Positions 47,703-56,984 of a stretch of DNA of 64,000 bases are shown piece by piece (position 1 is the first letter of the stretch; the number at the start of each line of letters is the position of its first letter). The position numbers were made by a program, and so were the translations under genes. The notes beneath the pieces were generated by a model. That model saw only the letters and a program-made list of their open reading frames with translations, was not told the origin of the DNA and did not search any database. Source of the stretch: an uncultured Prevotellaceae bacterium (lineage in GTDB: Bacteria > Bacteroidota > Bacteroidia > Bacteroidales > Muribaculaceae); contig CAMZFV010000006.1 in assembly GCA_947306175.1 (NCBI GenBank), positions 35,535 through 99,534 on the forward strand. The letters are read 5' to 3'.

Positions 47703-48257
47703 ATGAAGACATCTTTTGTTTTTTTTGCCGATGGCTTTGAGGAAGTCGAGGCCCTGACGTGTGTTGACGTGATGCGTCGTGCGGGTATGCCCGTGGTGAC
47801 GGTGTCGATCAATCCCGGGCTTGAGGTGACGGGTGCCCATGGGGTGAAGGTGTTGGCCGACAGCCTGTGGGAGGACAATGATTACAGTGACGCGGAGTGG
47901 TTAGTGCTGCCTGGAGGAATTCCCGGTGCCCCCAATCTGGCCGCTCATGAGGCCTTGTGTGACGCACTTGTTGCACAGGAAGAGCGTGGCGGTAAGGTCG
48001 CTGCCATCTGTGCATCGCCCGCTGTGGTGCTGGGTCCGTTAGGCATCCTGATGGACCGTGCTGCCGTGTGCTACCCTGGCCTGGAGGATACGGTTGAGGG
48101 CGTGAAGTGGCAGCGTTCGGCTGTAGCCGTGGACGGTAATGTGGTCACGGGCAATGGCCCTGCGGCAGCGGCACCCTTTGCCTTAACGCTTGTTGCTCAG
48201 AGTCTAAGTCACGACAAGGCAGAAGAAGTGGCCAATGGAATGCTGCTTGAATATTAA
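47703..48257 (+). CDS. DJ-1/PfpI family protein (YajL/ThiJ-like)
   Basis: A 184-residue cytoplasmic protein of the DJ-1 superfamily. The nucleophile elbow is AAICASPAVVLGPLG with C103, the upstream acidic residue that tunes it is in FFADGFEEVEAL, and the glycine-rich LPGGIPGAPNL segment is conserved. Family members act in oxidative and carbonyl stress, with reported chaperone, glyoxalase or deglycase activity; which applies here is unclear. Length is standard. It is transcribed alone downstream of the CTAG array. Confidence 0.9.
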   Translation: MKTSFVFFADGFEEVEALTCVDVMRRAGMPVVTVSINPGLEVTGAHGVKVLADSLWEDNDYSDAEWLVLPGGIPGAPNLAAHEALCDALVAQEERGGKVAAICASPAVVLGPLGILMDRAAVCYPGLEDTVEGVKWQRSAVAVDGNVVTGNGPAAAAPFALTLVAQSLSHDKAEEVANGMLLEY

Positions 48258-48302
48258 CCGCCGTTTTGATACCGTAGATTAACTTAAGTTCGTATAAATG
48301 AA

Positions 48303-48337
48303 AACCTTAGCACTATCAATAATGGTGGTGCTAGGTT
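48303..48337 (+). terminator. Hairpin after the DJ-1 gene
   Basis: AACCTTAGCAC (48303-48313) pairs with GTGCTAGGTT (48328-48337) with one bulge. Confidence 0.5.
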
Positions 48338-48386
48338 ATGTGTTTCGGTTGAAAGGTTTCAAATTGTGGAAAAAAAGAGAGAAAAA

Positions 48387-48418
48387 GTTGTGTTAATCAG
48401 TTTTTCTCTATAAATTTG
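48387..48418 (+). promoter_or_regulatory. Promoter of the dockerin protein gene at 48540
   Basis: A GTTG sequence (48387-48390) and a -7 box TAAATTTG (48411-48418) are 20 nt apart. The leader would be about 115 nt, long for a single secreted-protein gene. Confidence 0.6.
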
Positions 48419-48539
48419 TGCCCGACTTTTTGTGGATAATATGATTTATCTATAAACTGTCAAATCAAGTAATAAGAAAAGAAAAACCAATCTTTTTATT
48501 CACATATTTTATTAACGTCTAAATCTATTTAATTGATTT

Positions 48540-50009
48540 ATGAAGAAATTTTTAGCACTTTTGTTTGTGTGTGTAGGTTTGACTGCTATGGCAGGCATGC
48601 CTCAGATGGAAAAGGTGAACTTCACCAAGGCTGACAAGGGTCAGATGATGATGAAGAGCAACACCCTGAGCAACGACCTCGGTGTTCGCGCCATTCAGAT
48701 GAAGGCTGGTAAGGATGCTTTGACTCCCCGCAAGTTGATGAAGGATCTCAACATGAAGCTGACTGACAACATGGTTAGCCGCAAGGCTCCCCGTCGTCTC
48801 TCGGATGATGATATTGAGAATCTCTCCTACATCGACTTCCGTTATTGCTACACTATTGACGAGAACGGTGATGTCGTAGAGGATCCCTGGTACTATCGTG
48901 GTGGACAGGGTGCCTATATGAAGCAGTTTGATTTGGAGGATGGCTCTAAAGGTCTCTATTGCGCCGGTATCTACTGGAACATGAACACCCAGAGCACTTA
49001 CTATCTGCCCCTGAATATTGACTACAGCACCGGTCTGGTTGAGCTGCCCCCCATTGGTCTGCTTGATGACGACACCATCACTGGTAAAGTCGTTAACAAC
49101 ATCAGGGTTGATACCGTTGACTTCTCCTACCTGCTGGACTTCAACTACGTGTTTGACATTACTGAAGATCCCAACTCGGTCTATGGTAATCTCTATCCCG
49201 ACGGAACCATTGAGTTCAACGACACCCTGCCTTACGTGTTTGCAGGTTATCGTGCTCTGATCACTTACAAGCGTTCTGGTAACCCCTTCTCTGGCTATAC
49301 CTATACGTTCCAGAGTGCCGACACCACTTTCTTCACCGAGATCTACAGTGGTACTCAGTTCATCGTTCCCAACGGTAACCACAACTTTGGTTACATTGGC
49401 AATGGTACCTCCGAGCGTAAGCTTGATGCCGATGTTTACATGTACCAGTATGATGACACCACCGCTATCGTCTTCAATCCTTGGGGCTTCGGCTTCCCCG
49501 GCCGCGAGTTTGACATCTTCGCTGACGGTACCATGTACTTCCCTCCCCAGTATGTATATAACGACGAGGATGGTGATTACTTCGGCAACGCTACCTTCGA
49601 GTTGACCGCTGATAACGGCTTCATCTTTGACGATCAGGGTTATGTTGACGGCTTCATTGGCTTCGGTTGTGAGGGTAATGTAACTCCCGATGAGATCACC
49701 TGGCCCTCGACCGTTCTGATGACCGAGGAAGGTTCTCTGTTCTATCCGTTCCTGAACAACGTGCTGACCTTCACCGATGGCAGCCAGTTCGTTTTGGGTG
49801 GTGGCGGCAGCTTCATCCGTGGTGATGTTGACAACTCTGGTGAAGTTGACATCGCTGACGTAACCGCTCTGATCAACGCTCTGTTGACCGAAAGCCTGGA
49901 TGACACTGACGAGTTCAGCTCTGATGCAGCCGACTGTGATGAGAATGGTGAGATCGACATCAACGATGTTACTTCTCTGATCAGCTACCTGCTCAACGGC
50001 GAATTCTAA
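48540..50009 (+). CDS. Secreted dockerin-containing protein
   Basis: A 489-residue exported protein. Signal peptide MKKFLALLFVCVGLTAMAG is followed by a basic segment (KLMKDLNMKLTDNMVSRKAPRR), then two acidic, aromatic-rich beta modules. The second (VYMYQYDDTTAIVFNPWGFG ... DGTMYFPPQ ... LTFTDGSQFVLG) matches the proteins at 18580 and 50304. The C-terminal dockerin has calcium loops GDVDNSGEV and ADCDENGEI, each followed by a TSLISYLL-type helix. It is codon-biased towards the core pattern and well preserved, suggesting high expression. No catalytic motif is visible. Confidence 0.82.
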   Translation: MKKFLALLFVCVGLTAMAGMPQMEKVNFTKADKGQMMMKSNTLSNDLGVRAIQMKAGKDALTPRKLMKDLNMKLTDNMVSRKAPRRLSDDDIENLSYIDFRYCYTIDENGDVVEDPWYYRGGQGAYMKQFDLEDGSKGLYCAGIYWNMNTQSTYYLPLNIDYSTGLVELPPIGLLDDDTITGKVVNNIRVDTVDFSYLLDFNYVFDITEDPNSVYGNLYPDGTIEFNDTLPYVFAGYRALITYKRSGNPFSGYTYTFQSADTTFFTEIYSGTQFIVPNGNHNFGYIGNGTSERKLDADVYMYQYDDTTAIVFNPWGFGFPGREFDIFADGTMYFPPQYVYNDEDGDYFGNATFELTADNGFIFDDQGYVDGFIGFGCEGNVTPDEITWPSTVLMTEEGSLFYPFLNNVLTFTDGSQFVLGGGGSFIRGDVDNSGEVDIADVTALINALLTESLDDTDEFSSDAADCDENGEIDINDVTSLISYLLNGEF

Positions 50010-50068
50010 TTGTCGCTGAATTGAAAGATGCTTGAAGCCGGGTAATCCCCGTCAAGCATAAAGGACAC

Positions 50069-50104
50069 TGGCAGGCGTTCCCACTATGATGGGAATGCCT
50101 GTCA
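50069..50104 (+). terminator. Terminator after the dockerin protein gene
   Basis: TGGCAGGCGTTCCCA (50069-50083) pairs with TGGGAATGCCTGTCA (50090-50104), followed by a T-rich tract. Confidence 0.8.
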
Positions 50105-50177
50105 TCTTTCTTTTATCTTACAAGTTTAAATTTGAAGAATTTAACGTGATTATTTCTGCTTGATGGAGTTTTTTTAG

Positions 50178-50185
50178 TACATTTG
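50178..50185 (+). promoter_or_regulatory. -7 box of the dockerin protein gene at 50304
   Basis: TACATTTG matches TAnnTTTG; the -33 box is weak. The leader is about 110 nt, similar to the preceding paralogue. Confidence 0.5.
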
Positions 50186-50303
50186 CAGTTTGAAAGATTG
50201 TCGATTGTGTTGGCATTAAGTCCTTAATCATTGTTGATTTTGCTAAGTAATTGATTGACAATTTGATATCATAAGTGGGAGAAAATACAAATTTTATAGA
50301 GAT

Positions 50304-51587
50304 ATGAAGAGATTAATCGCACTATGTAGTGTTTGCGCATGCCTGTCTATGATGGCAGGTGTGCCCCGGACGAACCATGCCCTTCGTCTTTATGTTCCAC
50401 AGCAGGAGCGCGTTATGACATCGTCAGTATTGAAATCACAATCACCTGCGAGGTCTGAACAGATGGATGGCAGTCGCATTTGTTTCATCCACCAGTATGC
50501 TTGGGATGAGACCGCTACGGGTTCTGTCCTCGTGGAGCAATATGATCCTTTCCAGATTGGTGGCTGGATGACCACACTGGTCGAGGATTCTGATGATTAT
50601 ATGGTTCTGCTGGGTGGCATGACCACCTACGAGGTGAATCAGCCCATCAAGGTGAACAGCCAAGCAGGTACGGTGACCCTGGAGGCAACCAACGAGCCGT
50701 TTGCCACCATCGATCTGGGTAGCGAGACGACGACCAGTGCCGGCAACACCATCACGGTCGAGCGTTCCCAGGATTATTATCTGGTGAACGAGGCTTGGAT
50801 CCTGAACGAGGGTGACCTTGCCGACGTTGAGGGCTACATTCTGGAAGATGGTTCAATCGTGATTGAAGACGGCTTTGGTTACTATATCGAGGAGGTGGTG
50901 ACGACAACGATCACCAGCAAGGGCTCGACCCGCGTCATGAGCGATACGACCCGCTCGGTGTCCTTGATTTATCGTGACACCCGCCTGATGAAGCCCAACG
51001 GCAAGCACGAATTTGTGAATGAATACAATGGCGAGAGCCGCGTCTGTGACGTGTATATGTACCAGTCGGGCGACACGGTGTATGTGATGAACCTCTATGG
51101 CTACGGATGGGGTGAGAACTACATAGTGTTGAATGAGGATGGCACGGTGAGCTATCCCCAGCAGCCCTTGCGTGACATCGTTGACGCCGAGAATCCTGAT
51201 GGTGACGGCCTGTGGTACAACACGTCGGTGGTAGATGGCCAGATGGTGGAAGGCAACGAGGGCCTTGCGACCCCCGAAGCCATCACTTGGGACTTGACGC
51301 GTCCCAGCGACCATGACGGCCTGTGGTATGGATGGGATAACAACATCCTGTACTTTACCGATGGTCAGTCATTTGTACTTCCCTCATCGGGTTCGATGCG
51401 TGGTGACGTTAACGATGACGGCGTTGTGAACGTTTCAGATGTTACCCTCTTGATTGACTCCTTGTTGACAGGCGACTTCAGTCAGATTAACATCTTGAAT
51501 GCCGATGCCTCTCTTGATGGTACTGTCTCCGTTACTGATGTGACCGCCATCATTGACTATCTGCTGTCCAACACATGGTCTGATTGA
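50304..51587 (+). CDS. Secreted dockerin-containing protein
   Basis: A 427-residue exported protein with signal peptide MKRLIALCSVCACLSMMAGV. It has the two-module beta architecture of its neighbour (VYMYQSGDTVYVMNLYGYGW ... DGTVSYPQQP ... YFTDGQSFVLP) and a C-terminal dockerin with loops GDVNDDGVV and ADASLDGTV; the second loop has lost the usual third asparagine or aspartate. It lies 294 nt after the 48540 gene, and the two look like products of tandem duplication followed by divergence. Confidence 0.82.
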   Translation: MKRLIALCSVCACLSMMAGVPRTNHALRLYVPQQERVMTSSVLKSQSPARSEQMDGSRICFIHQYAWDETATGSVLVEQYDPFQIGGWMTTLVEDSDDYMVLLGGMTTYEVNQPIKVNSQAGTVTLEATNEPFATIDLGSETTTSAGNTITVERSQDYYLVNEAWILNEGDLADVEGYILEDGSIVIEDGFGYYIEEVVTTTITSKGSTRVMSDTTRSVSLIYRDTRLMKPNGKHEFVNEYNGESRVCDVYMYQSGDTVYVMNLYGYGWGENYIVLNEDGTVSYPQQPLRDIVDAENPDGDGLWYNTSVVDGQMVEGNEGLATPEAITWDLTRPSDHDGLWYGWDNNILYFTDGQSFVLPSSGSMRGDVNDDGVVNVSDVTLLIDSLLTGDFSQINILNADASLDGTVSVTDVTAIIDYLLSNTWSD

Positions 51588-51613
51588 TTTCTACTAACAT
51601 AGAGATAAGGTTT

Positions 51614-51648
51614 AGGGCATCTCGCTAATAAGTGAGATGCCTGATTTT
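51614..51648 (+). terminator. Intrinsic terminator after the dockerin protein gene
   Basis: AGGGCATCTC (51614-51623) pairs with GAGATGCCT (51634-51642), followed by gatttttt. Confidence 0.8.
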
Positions 51649-51703
51649 TTGTGTAACCGCTTGGCTGTGCTTTTTGTACTGGTGTAGTCGGGTGGGGTGG
51701 TGT

Positions 51704-51711
51704 TACCTTTG
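51704..51711 (+). promoter_or_regulatory. -7 box of the phage-like gene pair
   Basis: TACCTTTG matches TAnnTTTG, 35 nt upstream of the ATG at 51746. The host-type promoter suggests that the pair is expressed by the cell's normal sigma factor. Confidence 0.55.
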
Positions 51712-51745
51712 CAGGCGTAATATTCACCATTTAATAACAGATACC

Positions 51746-53749
51746 ATGAAAAAAGCAAAAATGAAAGAAACCCTGGTTGTTACCCAGGGCATGACGGCGC
51801 TTGCCAACGGTGAGGCTGCCGAACGCGGAACAGCTATAGTGGCTCAAAACGTGCGGGAACGTGAACATTCGCTTCAGGTGACAGGAGTCCCTGCAACGGT
51901 GGGACAGATAGAGGCGCGTTCACGGCTGCTGGTCATCCATGGCGACCATTACGTGACCTGTAGCGGCTATGTTGTGAAAATCGATGGCGTGAATGTCGTG
52001 ACAGTGCAACACACCATCGTGGGCGCTCATGTCATCGGCGATGTCATAGTGATTGTCACTACCGGTGGCTTGGTTTATCTGGGACAGCGCTCCGGGCAAT
52101 GGGTGGTCCTTGACCCTCAAGCGGCAGTGCCCATGTTGACTTTTACCACCCATGTGGACAGCGTGTCAACGGTCATTAACGCCTATGAGTTTGCCACGCC
52201 CTATAGCCAGTGGCGGGCACCCCTGTCGAGTGTGGATACCGCCGCACTGGAAGGCCAGTTGCGTACGGCCTGGAATGCCATGAACAATGACTGCCGTGCC
52301 GAGGGCCGTCACACGGCTCCCATGCTTCTGCGCTGGGCTGTGCGCCTGAAGGACGGTTCACATTTGTGGAAGAGCGACCCCGTGCGTGTGGGTGACGAGA
52401 CGTTGGCCAATGCCCAGCGCATCATTGCAGAAGTGACGACTAGCAGCAGTGCCTTCACGGGCATTCAGGCTACGCAGCTGACCATGTTGCACTACAGCGT
52501 GGAAATCGGCGTTGAACGCGATATCGCTCCCGAGTGGCTGCCGCTGGTGGCGGGTATTGACGTGTTTGCCACCAGCGAGGCTCAGCTCTTGTCCGCCAGT
52601 CGGTCTCTGGACTACCGCTGTTTGACACGCACCACGGGCGGACATGAGTATGCCTTGGAGATGGGCCTGTCTCGCCGTAGTGCCGACGCCATTGCCGCCC
52701 AATTGTTCTCATCGCCCTGGCGGCTGATTGCCACCCTGCCTGCTGACGGTCAACCGGGTAGCGGTTTTGTGGAGCCGTTGCAATCAGTGACTATGGACAA
52801 TGACGAGTGTGCATCCATCGGGCAGATGATGGCGCTCGATGATGTGGTATGTTCAACCGCCGCTGGTGGCAGATTGTATTGCTGTACCAGTGGCGGTGAT
52901 TTAGTCGTCAGTGCCCCAGGCAACGCCTTCGTCGAAACTGGCCGCCGCAGTGTGCTGGGAACGCAGCCGTTGGCGCTCGCCGTGATGACGCGCCCTTTGT
53001 ATTCAAGTGGCTTCGGCCGTTATCCCGTATATGTTTTTACGCGCGATGGCATCTATGCCGTTCCGCAGACACCGCAAGGCACATTGGGCGAGGCGCGTCT
53101 GGTGGACCGCACCGTCGCCCATTCGGGAGTGCCGCCCGTCGAGGCGGGTCGTGACGTGTGGTTCCTGTCGAGGCATCGTCACCTGTGCCGTTTGAGCGGC
53201 TCGGTGGTGACTATCGTGCGGCGCGATGTGGACTGTACTGCGATGAGCTGGTGCAACGCCCATCAAGAGTTGTGGCTCTTGACGGCCAGCGGCTATCCCG
53301 TGGTGGTGATGGTCAGTGGCAGGATGAGCCTGCGTACAGTCAACGCGGCCCAACTCTATGGCGACGCCTTGCATTCCGTGGCTATCACCGCAGCGGGCGA
53401 CGTGCTGGACCTGGAGCAGGAGACGCCTGCCATGATGCCCGTGACGTGGCACAGCCACCCTGTCGCCCTCGACCCGTTGATGGCTGCCGCCGTGCATCGG
53501 GTGGTGTGGCACGTCAGCGGCAATAGCATGAATCTCACCCTCGACGTGAACGGCCAGCGCGGCATCATGGCGCAGGATCGCCTCATCAGCCACATGGCCG
53601 TCAATGGTAATGTGGATCAGCCCCTTGCCGCTCCGACGATGGCCGTGCGGGCTCGCACGATGCGCCTCGCGCTGGATGGCGAGGCCATGACGGGCACCCT
53701 TGTGTTGCCGACGATCATTTATTGGTCAAAAATAACACAAAAGCCTTAA
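51746..53749 (+). CDS. Phage virion-like protein of unknown function
   Basis: A 667-residue protein without a signal peptide. The start at 51746 (MKKAKMKETLVVTQG) is chosen; a longer frame overlaps the upstream terminator and promoter. It is rich in V, T, A and D with many short beta strands. The segment VYVFTRDGIYAVPQTPQGTLG followed by DVWFLSRHRHLCRLSG resembles a repeated-strand motif in tail or DNA-stabilisation proteins of Bacteroidales phages (a recalled similarity, not a search result). It is directly followed by a terminase gene 4 nt downstream, which supports a phage origin. It could form a structural shell or neck component. Confidence 0.55.
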   Translation: MKKAKMKETLVVTQGMTALANGEAAERGTAIVAQNVREREHSLQVTGVPATVGQIEARSRLLVIHGDHYVTCSGYVVKIDGVNVVTVQHTIVGAHVIGDVIVIVTTGGLVYLGQRSGQWVVLDPQAAVPMLTFTTHVDSVSTVINAYEFATPYSQWRAPLSSVDTAALEGQLRTAWNAMNNDCRAEGRHTAPMLLRWAVRLKDGSHLWKSDPVRVGDETLANAQRIIAEVTTSSSAFTGIQATQLTMLHYSVEIGVERDIAPEWLPLVAGIDVFATSEAQLLSASRSLDYRCLTRTTGGHEYALEMGLSRRSADAIAAQLFSSPWRLIATLPADGQPGSGFVEPLQSVTMDNDECASIGQMMALDDVVCSTAAGGRLYCCTSGGDLVVSAPGNAFVETGRRSVLGTQPLALAVMTRPLYSSGFGRYPVYVFTRDGIYAVPQTPQGTLGEARLVDRTVAHSGVPPVEAGRDVWFLSRHRHLCRLSGSVVTIVRRDVDCTAMSWCNAHQELWLLTASGYPVVVMVSGRMSLRTVNAAQLYGDALHSVAITAAGDVLDLEQETPAMMPVTWHSHPVALDPLMAAAVHRVVWHVSGNSMNLTLDVNGQRGIMAQDRLISHMAVNGNVDQPLAAPTMAVRARTMRLALDGEAMTGTLVLPTIIYWSKITQKP

Positions 53750-53753
53750 ACAG

Positions 53754-55640
53754 ATGGAAGACACATTATATAATAATATAGAAGCGGTGCTTGCCGAGAA
53801 CGAGCGCCGCAGAACCTCGCTCGACGGTAATCGCTACAATCCGCTGGTGGGGGAGGGCTGTTGGGGCGACAGGCTATCGGTCGCTGGTTGCATGGTGCCC
53901 AAGGTGGTGCTCGACCGTCACCCTGATTACTTGTCACTGAGTCCCGTCGAACAGGAAAAAGCCCGTATCGAGGAGGACTTCGAGTTCTGGTGTGCCAGAT
54001 GTGTGAAGATTCATGACAAGCTCAAGCGGTGCGTTGTGCCCTTCGTGCTTAACCGTCCCCAACGGCGCCTATTGGGTGTCATAGAGGAGCAGCGTGCGGC
54101 TGGCCGCCCAGTGAGAATCATCTTGTTGAAGGCCCGTCAATGGGGCGGCTCCACGCTGGTGCAGATGTATATGGCATGGATGCAGCTGGTGCGGCACAAG
54201 GGTTGGAACAGCTTCATCGGCGGTCACCTGCACGTCACGAGCAAGAGCATCAAGCGCATGTACAACCTGCTGTTGGCCAAATATCCTAGTGAATTGCTTG
54301 AGGACCCGGAACATCCGCCCCGTTTCACCAAACTCGAGGGTCAGCCCAACGTGCAGCAGATCGAGCAGCGCGACTGCCTGGTGATTACCGGCACCGCCCG
54401 CAGTGAGGATTCCGTTCGTGGCTACGACCTTGCCATGGCACACTTGAGTGAGGTCGCCTTTTGGAAGGACAGCACGATGCACGACCCTGACGATGTGATA
54501 AGGAGCGTGTGCGGCACCATTAACCTCGATGCCGAGACCATTGTTGTACTCGAATCTACCGCCAATGGTGTGGGAAACTTCTTCCATGACGAATGGTTGC
54601 GTGCCTGTACTGGTCGCAGCGGTACACAACCCGTATTTGTGCCGTGGTACGAGATTGAGATGTACGAAATGCCGGTGGATGACGCCTCGGCATTGTGGGA
54701 GCAGATGGATGACTATGAGCGCAACCTGTGGAATGAGGGCCGCACTTTGGAGCAGATCAACTGGTATCACCACAAGCGGCGGGAATTTCCCAGCCATGAA
54801 AAGATGATGGCTGAGTACCCGGGGACGGCGACCGAGGCGTTCATCACAACCGGTAGCAATCCGTTCGCCAGCGAGCACTTGGACCGTCTGCAGCAGAGTT
54901 GCTATGCCGAGCCGTATTTGGTGGGTGACATCCAAGCCGCTGCCCAAGAGGGTCGCGGTGCACAGAAAAACATCCATCTGGTAACGGCATCAAACGGCCT
55001 GCTCAAGGTGTGGGAACGGCCTGAATGTCATTCACCGGTAAAGGTCCGCTACATGGTCGTCGTGGATGTGGGTGGACGTTCCGACCGTAGCGACTATTCG
55101 GTGATTGCCGTGTGGCGCATGGAGACTCCAGACCGCATGGCGGCCATTGTCGCCCAGTGGCGTGGCCACATCGACCATGACAAGCTGGCATGGAAGTCGA
55201 TGCAACTGGCCATATACTATAATGACGCCCTGCTGGTTGTTGAGAGCAACACCCTCACCAACGAGGCGGCGCGTGCCGGCGAGAGTGACTATATCCTGGA
55301 AAATGTGCATCGGGTGTATCGCAACGTGTATGAACGCACGCCTGGAAAGTTGGGCTTCCACACCAATGTCAAGACCAAGGGCAAAGCGGTGACTGAACTC
55401 ATCATTGCCTTGCGTGACGGCACCTATGTGGAGCGCGACATCGATGCGGTCAACGAGATGCGCGACTATGAGGAGCGCAACGGCATTTATGCCGCCCGTC
55501 CCGGCAAGCATGACGACATCCTGATGACGCGTGCCATTGGCCTGTATGTCATGCACGAGCCTCGGATCGTGAAGAAGAATCGAACCCCACCTCCTGACAA
55601 GTCACTTGTCGTAAATAGATGGCATGCCACGCCCGTCTAA
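53754..55640 (+). CDS. Terminase large subunit-like ATPase/nuclease (TerL)
   Basis: A 628-residue protein with both TerL halves. The ATPase half has the Walker A-like LLKARQWGGST (residues ~125-134), the coupling region and Walker B LAMAHLSEVAFW. The RNase H-like nuclease half has D438 (VVVDVGGRSDRSDYS), E497 (LLVVESNTL) and D587/D588 (GKHDDILMT). In phages it drives DNA into the capsid and cuts it. Catalytic residues look intact. No small terminase, portal, capsid or tail genes are near, so it is either a domesticated remnant or part of a split phage-like system. Confidence 0.85.
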   Translation: MEDTLYNNIEAVLAENERRRTSLDGNRYNPLVGEGCWGDRLSVAGCMVPKVVLDRHPDYLSLSPVEQEKARIEEDFEFWCARCVKIHDKLKRCVVPFVLNRPQRRLLGVIEEQRAAGRPVRIILLKARQWGGSTLVQMYMAWMQLVRHKGWNSFIGGHLHVTSKSIKRMYNLLLAKYPSELLEDPEHPPRFTKLEGQPNVQQIEQRDCLVITGTARSEDSVRGYDLAMAHLSEVAFWKDSTMHDPDDVIRSVCGTINLDAETIVVLESTANGVGNFFHDEWLRACTGRSGTQPVFVPWYEIEMYEMPVDDASALWEQMDDYERNLWNEGRTLEQINWYHHKRREFPSHEKMMAEYPGTATEAFITTGSNPFASEHLDRLQQSCYAEPYLVGDIQAAAQEGRGAQKNIHLVTASNGLLKVWERPECHSPVKVRYMVVVDVGGRSDRSDYSVIAVWRMETPDRMAAIVAQWRGHIDHDKLAWKSMQLAIYYNDALLVVESNTLTNEAARAGESDYILENVHRVYRNVYERTPGKLGFHTNVKTKGKAVTELIIALRDGTYVERDIDAVNEMRDYEERNGIYAARPGKHDDILMTRAIGLYVMHEPRIVKKNRTPPPDKSLVVNRWHATPV

Positions 55641-55670
55641 TCCCTAAAAGTTTCTCGTGGGGTATGAAAA

Positions 55671-55705
55671 AAACCGCTGACTCAAAGCCAGCGGTTTTTG
55701 TTTTT
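55671..55705. terminator. Bidirectional terminator between convergent genes
   Basis: AAACCGCTG (55671-55679) pairs with CAGCGGTTT (55689-55697). A T-run follows on the plus strand and an A-run precedes it, which gives a U-tract on the minus transcript. Confidence 0.85.
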
Positions 55706-55723
55706 TTTCAAGTGAAGTGTTGC

Positions 55724-56701
55724 TTACTTGATCACCTTGCAGGTGTTGGTGGTACCATCGTTGTAGGTGGTAACCTGGATGTTAACACCGTCGAAGGGAA
55801 CTTCGCTCTCCATACCGGCAACGTTGTAATACTTCACGTTGTTGATGGTCTTCTGGGCCAGGTTCTCAACAACTGCAGTGCTACCGAACATACGTACGCG
55901 GGTGTAGTACTGGAAGCGCTGGGTCTCGTTGTTACCGCCAGTGCCGAAGATGAAGCGATAGTCGTTAGGATCCCAACCGTCGCGAACAGCCTCACGGATA
56001 CCAAACTCCTGGTTGGCAATAATCATGTTGGCCATCTCACCCTGGGCGTTAGCCTGGTTCTTGTTCTGAAGGAAGAGTGCGAATACGGGAGCATCGTCCT
56101 TCTTGAGCGGGCCATTGTCACGATAAGCCTTGGCGTTCTTTGCTGACAGGTGGCAGCCAAAACCGTTGTTGTTGTTGCAAACGATGGTGTAAACGCGGTA
56201 CTCAACACCGTCGATCACCTTGCCGTCTTTCTCCTTCCAAGTGATGTTAGTGCTGGTCGGCATGCGGTCGCCCCTGAGGAACATGATCTCCTCACCCTCA
56301 TCGTCCTCATCAGAGGTCAGAATGATCTGCTGGGGAACGTAGATGTCGCACTGGAATGAGTTGTAAGTTACCTCTTTATAGAATTCGGTCTCTGCGCTGT
56401 TGGTGGCAATGGGAGCAAGAGCCTGAATCTTTGCATTGTTGTAAATCTCATCGTCATCGAGCCAGAACCAAACGGTTTGGGGAGTACCGGCCTTGAACGA
56501 AACGTGGTTGGTGTAGGTCTTCATTTCACCACTGTCATTGTAATCACCACGCTGGAAGAGGTGATCGTTGGTGGACTGACCAACCATAGCGGGACTGCCG
56601 TCATCCAAGACTGCATATTCACCGGTTGCCAGATCATCGGCAAAAGCAGTCATGCTCAGCGATGCAGCGGCAGCAATAAGAAGTAAATTTCTAATCTTCA
56701 T
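55724..56701 (-). CDS. Secreted protein with T9SS-like C-terminal domain
   Basis: A 325-residue exported protein; signal peptide MKIRNLLLIAAAASLSMTAFA. The mature part is acidic and contains a long beta-rich domain with no recognised catalytic motif. The C-terminal ~45 residues (INNVKYYNVAGMESEVPFDG and IQVTTYNDGTTNTCKVIK) match the end of the protein at 41200, with the conserved NV-x-Y(F/Y)NV-x-G and IQVTTY-x-DGTT blocks. That end probably directs export by T9SS or a related anchoring system. Its upstream region has no clear TAnnTTTG box. Confidence 0.72.
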   Translation of the reverse strand: MKIRNLLLIAAAASLSMTAFADDLATGEYAVLDDGSPAMVGQSTNDHLFQRGDYNDSGEMKTYTNHVSFKAGTPQTVWFWLDDDEIYNNAKIQALAPIATNSAETEFYKEVTYNSFQCDIYVPQQIILTSDEDDEGEEIMFLRGDRMPTSTNITWKEKDGKVIDGVEYRVYTIVCNNNNGFGCHLSAKNAKAYRDNGPLKKDDAPVFALFLQNKNQANAQGEMANMIIANQEFGIREAVRDGWDPNDYRFIFGTGGNNETQRFQYYTRVRMFGSTAVVENLAQKTINNVKYYNVAGMESEVPFDGVNIQVTTYNDGTTNTCKVIK

Positions 56702-56780
56702 AATTAAATGAGTTAAATTGTTAGTAATAATGTTAATTAATATTTTTTGAGTTTGTTATTGTCTTTATCATTAACCTCAC

Positions 56781-56808
56781 CCACTACCTTCCGCAACGGT
56801 GGTAGTGG
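56781..56808. repeat. Inverted repeat in the 56702-56984 gap
   Basis: CCACTACC (56781-56788) and GGTAGTGG (56801-56808) pair perfectly around ttccgcaacggt. The gcaacggt phrase also occurs in the repeats at 1096-1210. Nothing else is recognised in this 283-nt gap, which must hold the leader of the gene at 55724. Confidence 0.4.
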
Positions 56809-56984
56809 CTTTGATTGCATCTAAAATATTGAAAATTAGAGAAATGCGCTGAAAAAGGTGCGTTTCCCCCGTTTTTCAGAGTACAATATTACGAACTTTT
56901 TTTGAACTGACAAAAAAAAATATGAAATTTTGCCAAAAAATCTATTAACAATGGGATTTTGGGTCTCTCGTCTCGTCGGGTAAA

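Noticed and set aside
51746..55640. An active prophage
   Set aside because: Only two phage-type genes are present, with no integrase, attachment-site duplication or structural cluster in the window.
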